A stretch of 64,000 nucleotides of DNA from assembly GCF_011927765.1 (NCBI RefSeq), contig NZ_JAATJG010000002.1:248001-312000 (forward strand), written 5' to 3'. Below the pieces are notes generated by a model. It made no database searches. It saw only the letters and a program-made list of their open reading frames with translations, and had not been told where the DNA came from. Of this stretch, positions 25,664-33,790 are shown piece after piece (position 1 is the stretch's first letter; each line of letters opens with the position of its first letter). A program made the translations under genes and the position numbers. This DNA comes from Wenyingzhuangia aestuarii. GTDB lineage: Bacteria > Bacteroidota > Bacteroidia > Flavobacteriales > Flavobacteriaceae.

Positions 25664-26524
25664 ATGAACAAAAATAAACAAATAATAGGCTTTGTCATCC
25701 TGAGTCTTATTGTACTACTAGGATTAGAATGGATGATGCCCTCAGGAAACGGTTATTACTCGTTATTAGCACTAAAAATAACCTTATACTTACTTTTTGT
25801 AGGAGTGTTATTTAGTGTAAAATATGTAATCACTAAAATGAACAATCTGTATTTGTCTTTATCATCAGAAGAAGAGAAAAAACAGTTTTTTGAAGCACAG
25901 GAAGCTAATAAAATAGATTGGACAAGCTGGAAAAGTATTGTAAAAAACTTAGGAGGTGCTAAACCAATTGAAGAAGAAAGTACTATTGTGTTAGATCATG
26001 ATTATGATGGTATTAAAGAATTAGATAACAATTTACCACCATGGTGGCTGTATGGTTTTTACATGAGTATTGTATTTGCTATTGGGTATTTAACTTATTA
26101 CCATGTGTTAGATGGAGATACTCAAACAGATGAGTATTTACAAGAAGTTGCCATGGCAAAAAAACAAATTGCTGCTTATGAAGCTACTCAAGAAAAAGTA
26201 GATTTATCTGCACTAGCCACTGGAGGAGACAATGCAGAAGGTAAAAAGTTGTTTAAAAAGAACTGTGCTGTTTGTCACGCTGTAGATGGTGGTGGTAAAA
26301 TTGGACCGAACTTAACAGATGAATATTGGATTTTAGGTGGAGGTATAGAAAATGTATACAATACAATTGCAGAAGGTGGTAGACCGGGGAAAGGTATGAT
26401 TGCGTGGAAAAATAGTTTTAGTCCACAAAAATTACAACAGTTGGCAGCTTATGTAATTAACTTACAAGGTACTACTCCAGAGGCTCCAAAAGAGGCACAA
26501 GGAGATTTATATAAAGAAAAATAA
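25664..26524 (+). CDS. ccoP: cbb3 oxidase cytochrome c subunit CcoP (mono-haem type)
   Basis: This 286-residue protein has two N-terminal helices (about 8-25 and 30-52), the CcoP N-terminal signature DHDYDGIKELDNNLPPWWLYGF, another helix (about 128-148) and one C-type haem domain with C201-A-V-C204-H205. The axial Met is probably in GRPGKGMIAWK. Proteobacterial CcoP has two haems; only one CxxCH exists here, as in related flavobacteria. It takes electrons from soluble cytochromes to CcoO. The next gene, ccoG, begins 13 nt downstream. Confidence 0.94.
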   Translation: MNKNKQIIGFVILSLIVLLGLEWMMPSGNGYYSLLALKITLYLLFVGVLFSVKYVITKMNNLYLSLSSEEEKKQFFEAQEANKIDWTSWKSIVKNLGGAKPIEEESTIVLDHDYDGIKELDNNLPPWWLYGFYMSIVFAIGYLTYYHVLDGDTQTDEYLQEVAMAKKQIAAYEATQEKVDLSALATGGDNAEGKKLFKKNCAVCHAVDGGGKIGPNLTDEYWILGGGIENVYNTIAEGGRPGKGMIAWKNSFSPQKLQQLAAYVINLQGTTPEAPKEAQGDLYKEK

Positions 26525-26537
26525 TAGTTGTTTTAGT

Positions 26538-27962
26538 ATGGGAGTAGATAACAAAGAAGTTTTTAGAGATTCCATTTCTACGATTGATGAACAAGGAAAA
26601 CGTTCATGGATCTATCCGAAGAAGCCAAAGGGGAAGTTTTATAATTATAGAACTTGGCTTAGTGTATTTCTGTTGACTATTTTGTTATCGGCTCCCTTTA
26701 TAAAAATTAATGGAAATCAATTATTTCTGTTTAATGTAATAGAAAGAAAATTCAATATTTTAGGTTTTCCTTTCTGGCCACAAGATTTTTATCTGTTGGT
26801 AATTTCTATGTTAATAGGAGTGGTATTTATTACTCTTTTTACCGTAATCTATGGACGGGTGTTTTGTGGATGGGTTTGTCCGCAAACCATTTTTTTAGAA
26901 ATGGTTTTTAGAAAAATAGATTATTGGATAGAAGGAGATAAGGGAGCTCAAAAACGATTGGCAAAACAAGAATGGAATGCTGATAAAATTAGAAAAAGAG
27001 TTAGTAAACACATTTTGTACTTACTAATTTCTTTTATTATTTCAAATGTGTTTTTAGCCTATGTTATAAGCAGTGATAAATTATTAAAAATTATAACAGA
27101 ACCTATATCAGAACACATAGGAGGATTTATAAGTATTTGGATTTTTACAGGTGTTTTCTACTTTATATTTTCTTGGTTTAGAGAGCAGGTTTGTATTATA
27201 GCTTGTCCTTACGGAAGATTACAAGGGGTATTGTTAGATAACAAATCTATTATTGTTGCTTATGATTATATTAGAGGAGAGGCAACAAAAGGAAGAGCTA
27301 AATTTAGAAAAAATGAAAACAGAGCTGAAGAAGGAAAAGGAGATTGTATAGATTGCGATCAATGTGTTGAGGTTTGTCCTACAGGTATAGATATTAGAAA
27401 TGGTACACAGTTAGAATGTGTAAACTGTACTGCTTGTATGGATGCCTGTGATTTTATGATGGTAAAAACCAATCAGCCTAAAGGATTAATTCGTTATGCT
27501 TCTGAGGAAAATATAGAAAAAAACGAACCTTTTGTTTTTAATTTAAGAATGAAAGCCTATACGGCTATTTTAACCATTTTAGTAATTGTGTTAATTAGTT
27601 TGTTAACTGTAAGAAGTAGTGTGCAGGCTAACTTTTTTAGAGTTCCTGGGGAATTGTATCAGGTTAAAGAAAACAAATCAATTAGTAATGTTTATACCTA
27701 TAAATTGGTTAATAAAACTAGTTTAGATGTAGATTCATTATCCTTTAAATTACTATCACATCCTAAAGGGAAAATAGAATTGGTAGGTACCGATCATATT
27801 CTATTAAAAACACAAGCTATTTTTGAAGGGACTGTGTTTGTAGAAATTCCTAAAGCTGATTTAGAAGATAGTAACGAGACGATTAAAATTGGTATTTATA
27901 AAAATGGTGAAGAAATTACCTCTACCAAAACACATTTTTTAAGTCCTAAAAATGGTTGGTAA
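26538..27962 (+). CDS. ccoG: cbb3 oxidase accessory ferredoxin-like protein CcoG (RdxA/FixG)
   Basis: This 474-residue membrane protein has several helices in the first 220 residues, a conserved VFCGWVCPQTIFLE motif, and a 2x[4Fe-4S] region: CIDCDQCVEVCPTGID and CVNCTACMDACD (about 272-305). A further helix (about 340-360) and a C-terminal Ig-like periplasmic domain follow. CcoG reduces Cu2+ to Cu+ for oxidase assembly. The position between ccoP and ccoH is standard for the operon. Confidence 0.95.
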   Translation: MGVDNKEVFRDSISTIDEQGKRSWIYPKKPKGKFYNYRTWLSVFLLTILLSAPFIKINGNQLFLFNVIERKFNILGFPFWPQDFYLLVISMLIGVVFITLFTVIYGRVFCGWVCPQTIFLEMVFRKIDYWIEGDKGAQKRLAKQEWNADKIRKRVSKHILYLLISFIISNVFLAYVISSDKLLKIITEPISEHIGGFISIWIFTGVFYFIFSWFREQVCIIACPYGRLQGVLLDNKSIIVAYDYIRGEATKGRAKFRKNENRAEEGKGDCIDCDQCVEVCPTGIDIRNGTQLECVNCTACMDACDFMMVKTNQPKGLIRYASEENIEKNEPFVFNLRMKAYTAILTILVIVLISLLTVRSSVQANFFRVPGELYQVKENKSISNVYTYKLVNKTSLDVDSLSFKLLSHPKGKIELVGTDHILLKTQAIFEGTVFVEIPKADLEDSNETIKIGIYKNGEEITSTKTHFLSPKNGW

Positions 27963-28002
27963 AGTAAAACCAACGTATTACAAATAACTAAAGAATTTAA
28001 AA

Positions 28003-28455
28003 ATGAAAATAAATTGGGGAACAAGTATTGTACTAGCTTTTGTAGCTTTTATAGTCTTTATATTGTTTTTTGTGGTGAAGACTTTTACAGAACCCGCTTA
28101 CGGTTTTGATTTGGTGTCTGATGCATATTATCAAGACGAGTTAGAGTTCCAGAAAACGATTGATAATTCTAAAAATGCAGATGAACTGGAGGGAAAAGTT
28201 CAGTTTGATAAAATTGAAGATGAATTTGTGATTACTATTCCCAATCAGAATAAGGATGTAATATATGGAAAAATTCAGTTTTACAGACCTTCTAATGAAA
28301 AATTAGACTTTAGTAAAACGATTGACTCTAAAGATAATCGTATTGTGTTTACAGCTAAAGAGTTGGTAAAAGGAAGATGGAATGTAATGATGACTTGGTC
28401 TTATGCTCAAAATCCATCAGAAGTATTTTATAAAAAAGAATCTATTTATTATTAA
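28003..28455 (+). CDS. ccoH: cbb3 oxidase assembly protein CcoH (FixH)
   Basis: This 150-residue protein has one N-terminal membrane helix (about 6-25) and a periplasmic FixH domain with the conserved strand pattern GKIQFYRPSNEKLDF and KGRWNVMMTWSY. FixH/CcoH stabilises the oxidase during assembly, with CcoI delivering copper. It lies 40 nt after ccoG. Its stop codon overlaps the ATG of the next gene by one base (TAATG). Confidence 0.88.
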   Translation: MKINWGTSIVLAFVAFIVFILFFVVKTFTEPAYGFDLVSDAYYQDELEFQKTIDNSKNADELEGKVQFDKIEDEFVITIPNQNKDVIYGKIQFYRPSNEKLDFSKTIDSKDNRIVFTAKELVKGRWNVMMTWSYAQNPSEVFYKKESIYY

Positions 28456-29156
28456 TGTTTATATCTGCCTTTATATTTGGTTTGTTAAGTAGTCTGCACT
28501 GTGTTGGTATGTGCGGACCTATTGCGTTTGCATTACCTGTACATAAAGGGAGTACTAGTCAGAAATGGCAAAAAATACTAGCGTATCACTTAGGTAGGCT
28601 AGTTACGTATGCTGTTATAGGAGCTATTTTTGGTTTGTTTGGTAGAGCTTTTGTTCTAGCAGGTTTACAGCAGTTTTTATCTGTGTTAGCAGGTGCTGTA
28701 TTAATTATAATAGCTTTATTTCAGAAAAGAATTTTAAATGCATTAGAACAAAAAACATCTTCAAAAGTTGTTGGGCTGATTAGAGAAGGGTATCAAAAAA
28801 TAGCAAAATCTAGCAGTGTAGCTAATTTTTTTAGTTTAGGAGCTTTAAACGGATTGTTACCTTGTGGTACGGTGTATATAGCCTTAATAGGTGCTATTGC
28901 TACTCAAAATTTATGGTCTGGAAGCATTTATATGCTTGTGTTTGGGTTGGGAACGGTCCCGTTAATGATGGTTTTAATGGGAGCAAAAATATTAAGCACG
29001 GCTAAGTTTAGAACTGTTTTTAGAAAAGCAGTTCCGGTTATGTTACTAGTGGTAGGAGGATTGTTTATTTTAAGAGGTTTAGGTTTGGGAATAGCATTTG
29101 TATCTCCATCAGATTTAAGCTTGCATATACATTTAGTACCTGTCGGGTGTCATTAA
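28455..29156 (+). CDS. SafE/TauE-like membrane protein of the cco cluster
   Basis: This 233-residue protein has about six membrane helices. The first carries the conserved SSLHCVGMCGPIAFALP motif, and later ones have GALNGLLPCGTVYIALIGAI, with paired Cys-Gly motifs as in the DsbD/SafE-type family often found next to ccoGH. These proteins are thought to help thiol or copper handling in cbb3 assembly, but the transported species is unknown. It is translationally coupled to ccoH and ends the operon before a bidirectional terminator. Confidence 0.88.
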   Translation: MFISAFIFGLLSSLHCVGMCGPIAFALPVHKGSTSQKWQKILAYHLGRLVTYAVIGAIFGLFGRAFVLAGLQQFLSVLAGAVLIIIALFQKRILNALEQKTSSKVVGLIREGYQKIAKSSSVANFFSLGALNGLLPCGTVYIALIGAIATQNLWSGSIYMLVFGLGTVPLMMVLMGAKILSTAKFRTVFRKAVPVMLLVVGGLFILRGLGLGIAFVSPSDLSLHIHLVPVGCH

Positions 29157-29256
29157 ATAGGTATTGGTTAAAAAAAGCTAGATTCTATTTCAATAGTAAA
29201 AAGAGTTAAGCTCTAGATCCGTTACTCCTTTTACATAAAACTACTTAACTTATCAT

Positions 29257-29292
29257 AAAAAAGCCTTTCTAAGAAATTAGAAAGGCTTTTTT
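29257..29292. terminator. Bidirectional terminator between the cco and hemN operons
   Basis: Palindrome AAAAAAGCCTTTCTAA-GAAA-TTAGAAAGGCTTTTTT with T-runs on both strands. It serves the convergent cco operon and the hemN operon. Confidence 0.9.
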
Positions 29293-29302
29293 GTGAATTT
29301 GA

Positions 29303-30661
29303 TTATACCGTTTTAGAAAACTGCATTTGTGCGTTAGGATTTAGATATTGATCTATAGCCATGCATATATTTCTTATAAAAGGTTTTCCTTTGGCAGTTA
29401 CTTTTATTTGTGACTCGGAAACGGTAACTAAGCCGTCTTTTACTAACGGAAACATTTTTAAAGGAGCTTTTTCTAAGGCCTTACTGTGTAAAGTTTCATC
29501 ATCCCATTTGGTTTCGTAATGGCACATTAAATTTAAAATATGCTGTCTAATAATTAAATCTTCATTGGTTAAAATATGACCTTTAGATATTGGAAATATT
29601 TGGTTGTTTACCAAAGATTGATATTCTTCTATGTTTTTTACATTCTGATAAAATGCATTCCAACTATCTCCAATAGAGGAGGTTCCTAAACCAATCATTA
29701 CATCGGTTTTAGCATGGGTATAACCCATAAAGTTTCTATGTAGAGTTTTGTTTTCTAGTGCTTGATACAATGTGTCACCTGCCAAAGAAAAATGATCCAT
29801 TCCAATGTTGTTGTATCCAAAATCTAACAATCTAGATTTTCCAATTTCATACATCATTAGTTTGTCTTTACCATCGGGTAAGTTTTCTTCAGAATATCCT
29901 CTTTGACCATTTCCTTTTAACCATGGCACATGTGCATAGCTGTAAAATGCAATTCTATCAGGAGCTAATTCTTTTGTTTTTTCAATGGTATACTCCACAT
30001 TATCTATAGTTTGAAAAGGCAATCCGTAAATAATATCATGACCAATAGATGTATATCCAATTTCTCTAGCCAACTCAGTTACCTTTTTAACTTTTTCAAA
30101 AGGCTGAATTCTGTGAATGGCTTTCTGGATGGTTTCATTATAATCTTGCACTCCAAAAGAAACTCTTCTAAAACCTAAATTATACAATGTTTGTAAATGT
30201 TCTTTAGTGGTGTTGTTAGGATGTCCTTCAAAACTAAATTCGTAGTCTTCTGCTAAATGAGAAGTATTGATGATACAAGTTAACAAGTAATCTAAATTTT
30301 CTGGACTAAAAAAAGTTGGTGTTCCTCCACCAATATGTAGTTGTTTGATGATTGGTTTTTCATCAAACAAATTTAAGTACAAAGACCATTCTTTAAGTAC
30401 TGCTTTTATGTATGGAGATTCTACATCGTGTCTTTTGGTAATACGCTTGTTGCAACCACAAAAAGTACACATACTTTCGCAAAACGGAAGGTGAATGTAT
30501 AAACTGATTCCTTCTGTTTTGTTTGTTTTATTAAAAGTCTCCACAAGTTTACTTTTCCAAGTGCTTAATCTAAAATCTTCTACATTCCAATGCGGAACGG
30601 TAGGATAACTAGTATATCTAGGTCCAGGAACGTTGTATTTGTTTATAAGGTTAATGTCCAT
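29303..30661 (-). CDS. hemN: Oxygen-independent coproporphyrinogen III oxidase
   Basis: This 452-residue radical SAM enzyme has the HemN signature HLPFCESMCTFCGCNK: three cysteines bind the [4Fe-4S] cluster, and the fourth Cys (CGC) is the family-specific one. The start MDINLINKYNVPGPRYTSYPTVP is typical. Later motifs include GGGTPTF and the C-terminal HemN domain. It converts coproporphyrinogen III to protoporphyrinogen IX without oxygen, supplying haem for the cbb3 oxidase. It overlaps the upstream 603-residue gene by 19 bp (shared transcript), with an Fnr-type box at the operon promoter. Confidence 0.95.
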   Translation of the reverse strand: MDINLINKYNVPGPRYTSYPTVPHWNVEDFRLSTWKSKLVETFNKTNKTEGISLYIHLPFCESMCTFCGCNKRITKRHDVESPYIKAVLKEWSLYLNLFDEKPIIKQLHIGGGTPTFFSPENLDYLLTCIINTSHLAEDYEFSFEGHPNNTTKEHLQTLYNLGFRRVSFGVQDYNETIQKAIHRIQPFEKVKKVTELAREIGYTSIGHDIIYGLPFQTIDNVEYTIEKTKELAPDRIAFYSYAHVPWLKGNGQRGYSEENLPDGKDKLMMYEIGKSRLLDFGYNNIGMDHFSLAGDTLYQALENKTLHRNFMGYTHAKTDVMIGLGTSSIGDSWNAFYQNVKNIEEYQSLVNNQIFPISKGHILTNEDLIIRQHILNLMCHYETKWDDETLHSKALEKAPLKMFPLVKDGLVTVSESQIKVTAKGKPFIRNICMAIDQYLNPNAQMQFSKTV

Positions 30662-32454
30662 AGTTCTTTATTTTTTTCTTGTAGTTTTGTTTGTAATTGT
30701 AAAACTTGATGATGTTTTAACGTCAATTCATCTAAAATGGCTTGATTTTGTTCTACAACAATATTCCACTTAGTTTTAAATAGATTTTGGTAATAAGTAA
30801 TTCCTTGTAATAAATTGTTAGAGAATCGGTTTAATGATTTTTCTTGTTGCTTGGTGATAGTTTCTGATATATCGGTTATTTGTTCTTTTAAATAGTCTAC
30901 ATACATACCTAACTCTTTCACAAACATGTGAGGTCTGTGATTGTTTTTTAGAATGTTTATTTTACCATAAATATGATCCATCATGCTAGATAAACTAACT
31001 TTTTCATCAAAATAAGCTAGGTTAGGACCAGGGCAAACAGATACTCCTGTACCTTCTGTTTTGGTGTTGATGTTGTATTTTAAAAGAGCGGTAGTTCCTA
31101 ATCCTACACAAATACACGATTTTTCTGTAACCTTGTTTATTTCTTTAGAACGTTGGGTATCTGTTAAGGATTCGTTTTCTTCTAATTGCTGAATTTTTAA
31201 ATATTGATATTCTCTAGAAGCAATACACAATCCTTCTTTTTTAAACTCGGTATTTAGTGCTACATGTCTTTTAGGACATGCACTACCAGGCCTCTTTTTT
31301 TGAATATTTTCTATTTTTTTATCGTCCTTAGTATTTCCTCTTAAGTTGTTAAAACGAATTCCCAAAGGAGAAATATTACTTAGGTATAAATCTTTTTCTT
31401 TAGCATTTGCTAGTTGCGATAGCGTATGTTCATCAACAGTAGTAGCTTCTGGAACTAATAAAAATGGAGTTCCCCAACCTACAGAGTCTAATTGATAATG
31501 TTCTAATAAAAATTGATGTTCTTCTGAAGTACCTACACCACCTTGTGCCGTAATTTTAAGTTTTGGTTTTGTATTGGCTACAATTCTTTCTTTAGCAATA
31601 ATAGCTTTAGAGAATAATTCGTAAGTAGTGTTGTAAAGGTCTTCTTTGTTAGTTTTAAACTCTTCTAACACAGGTCCCATTAAAAAACCATCGGTAGCAA
31701 ACGCATGCCCTCCACAGTTTAAACCAGATTCTATTCTGTATTCTGAAACCCATAAGCCTTTTTTAGCTAAGTATTTTCCTTGAATAATGGCAGAACGATA
31801 ATCACTTACTTTTAAAATAATTTTCTTTTTAATGATTCCATTTTCATTTGGATAAAAATCATCAAAAGATTCTAGATAATTGTACAATCTAGGATTCATA
31901 CCTGCAGAAAATACTATAGAAGATGCTAAGTCTGATTTTGCGTAACCTCTTAAAGCAGCGTGTGCATCGTTATACTCAACAGGTAATGCTTCTTTGTTGT
32001 AGTAATTTGTTTTGTCAACCTTCGTCATAATATTTACATCGATGGTTCCTTGAACTAAATTTTGTTGAATTAGTTCTCTTACTTCGTTAAGATCTGTACT
32101 GTTTTGTAATCTAAATTTAAGTTCTGAATTATAAGGTAAGTGTTTAATATAATCTCTTAGAGAATGACATTTTAAGGTACTAGTGCTTTTAAGCTTATGT
32201 ATTTTTTCTTGAATTAAACTATTCATCATATTTAAATAAGCCGTAACTCTTAAAGCTCTATAATCAATAGTTTTGTCACTAATTTCTATGTATTTAATAT
32301 TATTTAAGTCTGAATAGTATTTTCTAAGTTTCTCTAATAAAATATCATCTACTAAAGAAATTACTGAGTTTATTCCGTAAGCAGCAACTTTTAAAGGACT
32401 GTCTACTGTATAACCTATTCCCATTACAGGGATGTGAAAGGTGTGCTTTTCCAT
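30643..32454 (-). CDS. Uncharacterised TIM-barrel-like protein with Cys motifs, co-operonic with hemN
   Basis: This 603-residue soluble protein is of unrecognised function. The first 370 residues look like a flavin-type TIM barrel of the nitronate-monooxygenase/2-nitropropane-dioxygenase kind, from VDSPLKVAAYGINS through ESGLNCGGHAFATDG (E242...H250) and TAQGGVGTSEEHQFLL followed by VGWGTPFLLVPEAT. These match the E..GGH and GG...G..mGT-F motifs of that fold. A conserved-looking Cys-rich part follows (C393 GSACPKRH, C410, C447/C449 CICVGLG, C474 SVCPGPN), then a coiled-coil C-terminus (about 510-603). It overlaps hemN and shares its Fnr-type promoter, suggesting a role in anaerobic haem or metal metabolism. 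The function is inferred only. Confidence 0.6.
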   Translation of the reverse strand: MEKHTFHIPVMGIGYTVDSPLKVAAYGINSVISLVDDILLEKLRKYYSDLNNIKYIEISDKTIDYRALRVTAYLNMMNSLIQEKIHKLKSTSTLKCHSLRDYIKHLPYNSELKFRLQNSTDLNEVRELIQQNLVQGTIDVNIMTKVDKTNYYNKEALPVEYNDAHAALRGYAKSDLASSIVFSAGMNPRLYNYLESFDDFYPNENGIIKKKIILKVSDYRSAIIQGKYLAKKGLWVSEYRIESGLNCGGHAFATDGFLMGPVLEEFKTNKEDLYNTTYELFSKAIIAKERIVANTKPKLKITAQGGVGTSEEHQFLLEHYQLDSVGWGTPFLLVPEATTVDEHTLSQLANAKEKDLYLSNISPLGIRFNNLRGNTKDDKKIENIQKKRPGSACPKRHVALNTEFKKEGLCIASREYQYLKIQQLEENESLTDTQRSKEINKVTEKSCICVGLGTTALLKYNINTKTEGTGVSVCPGPNLAYFDEKVSLSSMMDHIYGKINILKNNHRPHMFVKELGMYVDYLKEQITDISETITKQQEKSLNRFSNNLLQGITYYQNLFKTKWNIVVEQNQAILDELTLKHHQVLQLQTKLQEKNKELWTLTL

Positions 32455-32480
32455 TATTTAAAAAATTGGATGTTATCTTA

Positions 32481-32488
32481 CAAATGTA
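32481..32488 (-). promoter_or_regulatory. Bacteroidota -7 promoter element for the hemN operon
   Basis: On the minus strand TACATTTG matches TAnnTTTG. It lies 26 nt upstream of the ATG of the 603-residue gene, and its 3' end is exactly 36.5 nt from the centre of the Fnr-type box. Confidence 0.6.
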
Positions 32489-32510
32489 GAAGCAATCCAA
32501 GTAGCTAAAA

Positions 32511-32524
32511 ATGATAATTGTCAT
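32511..32524. promoter_or_regulatory. Fnr-type operator, ATGAT class, upstream of the hemN operon
   Basis: ATGATAATTGTCAT is palindromic except for one base pair and has the TGA-N6-TCA core. It is nearly identical to the box at ccoS (ATGATAATAGTCAT) and lies at the same 36.5-nt distance from its -7 element. Confidence 0.7.
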
Positions 32525-32540
32525 TTGGGTATGAAAACAA

Positions 32541-32572
32541 AACAGCCGTTAAAAATGAATTTAACGGCTGTT
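32541..32572. terminator. Terminator hairpin downstream of the 268-residue T9SS gene
   Basis: Palindrome AACAGCCGTTAAA-AATGAA-TTTAACGGCTGTT. A second weaker hairpin (AAATAAGT/ACTTATTT) lies between it and the stop codon at 32596. An identical copy of both lies at 33509-33540. Confidence 0.8.
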
Positions 32573-32822
32573 GTAAATAAGTTAAAAAAGAGCACTTATT
32601 TTTTAATTACTTTTTTGATTAATTGATTTCCTGTTTGTAAGAAATAAATTCCTTGTGGTAAGTCAGAAATAGTAATGGTGTTAGCTGCTTTTACTGTTTT
32701 AACAACTTGTCCTAAAACATTAGAAATAGAAATATCTCCTGGTATATTACTGATATCAGAAATATTAATAATTCCTGTTGTAGGGTTTGGGTAAACTCCT
32801 ACATTTTTAAAAGATGGAGAAG
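32541..32822. repeat. Duplicated gene 3' end plus terminator, copy 1
   Basis: About 280 bp comprising a terminator and the coding region of a T9SS C-terminal domain. It is repeated with only scattered substitutions at 33509-33790. It covers the last 75 or so codons of the gene at 32596-33402. Confidence 0.85.
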
Positions 32823-33402
32823 CGCTAGATAATGTTTCTGCAACACCTTGTTCAATATCATCAATGTAATAAACATCACCATCATAAGTACCTGTTGCGT
32901 TAAATTTAAAGTCAAGTCTTCCCATATAACCTGGTTCAGCTCCTGCTAGGGTTGTTCCATCCGATTTTGCTACTGCATTTGATAAGTCAAACTCTACTTC
33001 ATACCAAGTGTTTAAAGTTAATCCAGTAAACGTTTGTTCTTCAGTAAGGTAGTTAGTACCTCCTAACCAAGGTTCTAATTGTATAGTTACAGAAGTCTCA
33101 TTTACGGATAAAAATTTAAATTTGATAAAAGTTCCAGCAGCAGACCCATAAGTTCCTCCTGGATTATTTGCAGCAAGCCATCTCCATGATGGTGCTGTAT
33201 CTGTTAGTGTAATTTCAAATGAGTTATCACTTGTGTTTAATCCTGCTTTTACTGGATTTGCTGTTTTTACACCTGTTGCTTGTGCAGCATCCCCAGTTCT
33301 TGTAGTAGGAGTTAATGTGGTTGTTTCAAAGTCCTGTGAGTATTGTCCATATGTAAATACTGTAGAAACAAGGGTTACGGCTAAAAGTAAATTTTTAATC
33401 AT
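32596..33402 (-). CDS. Secreted T9SS protein with a jelly-roll-like domain
   Basis: This 268-residue protein has a signal peptide (1-19, TYGQ) and one beta-rich domain (about 22-185) of the carbohydrate-binding jelly-roll kind (QDFETT..., APSWRWLAANNPGG, FIKFKFLSVNETSVTIQLEPW, GDVYYIDDIE). A type A T9SS sorting domain follows (about 195-268, VGVYPNPTTGIINI ... LPQGIYFLQTG ... KKVIKK). It is probably displayed on the cell surface and may bind glycan; no catalytic residues are evident. It lies in tandem with the larger paralogue at 33564, with which it shares nearly identical C-terminal DNA. Confidence 0.75.
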   Translation of the reverse strand: MIKNLLLAVTLVSTVFTYGQYSQDFETTTLTPTTRTGDAAQATGVKTANPVKAGLNTSDNSFEITLTDTAPSWRWLAANNPGGTYGSAAGTFIKFKFLSVNETSVTIQLEPWLGGTNYLTEEQTFTGLTLNTWYEVEFDLSNAVAKSDGTTLAGAEPGYMGRLDFKFNATGTYDGDVYYIDDIEQGVAETLSSASPSFKNVGVYPNPTTGIINISDISNIPGDISISNVLGQVVKTVKAANTITISDLPQGIYFLQTGNQLIKKVIKK

Positions 33403-33508
33403 ACTGTATGTTTTTATAATTAGTTAATTCTGTAAAATTATAATGTTGATGTATGATTTAGGGGGGTAAATCGCGAAACATTAGTAACAAATCGTTAATA
33501 CATATAAA

Positions 33509-33540
33509 AACAGCCGTTAAAAATGAATTTAACGGCTGTT
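33509..33540. terminator. Terminator hairpin downstream of the 429-residue T9SS gene
   Basis: The same palindrome as at 32541-32572 (AACAGCCGTTAAA-AATGAA-TTTAACGGCTGTT), at the same distance from its stop codon. Confidence 0.8.
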
Positions 33541-33790
33541 GTAAATAAGTTAAAAAAGAGTACTTATTTTTTAATTATTTTTTTAATTAATTGATTTCCT
33601 GTTTGTAAGAAATAAATTCCTTGTGGTAAGTCAGAAATAGTAATGGTGTTAGCTGCTTTTACTGTTTTTACAATTTGTCCTAAAACATTTACTATATAAA
33701 TATTTCCTTGAATGTTACTAATATCAGAAATATTAATAATTCCAGTTGTAGGGTTTGGATACACTCCTACGTTTTTAAAAGATGGAGATG
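33509..33790. repeat. Duplicated gene 3' end plus terminator, copy 2
   Basis: Homologous to 32541-32822 over about 280 bp, including both hairpins. It covers the T9SS domain of the gene at 33564-34853. Confidence 0.85.
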
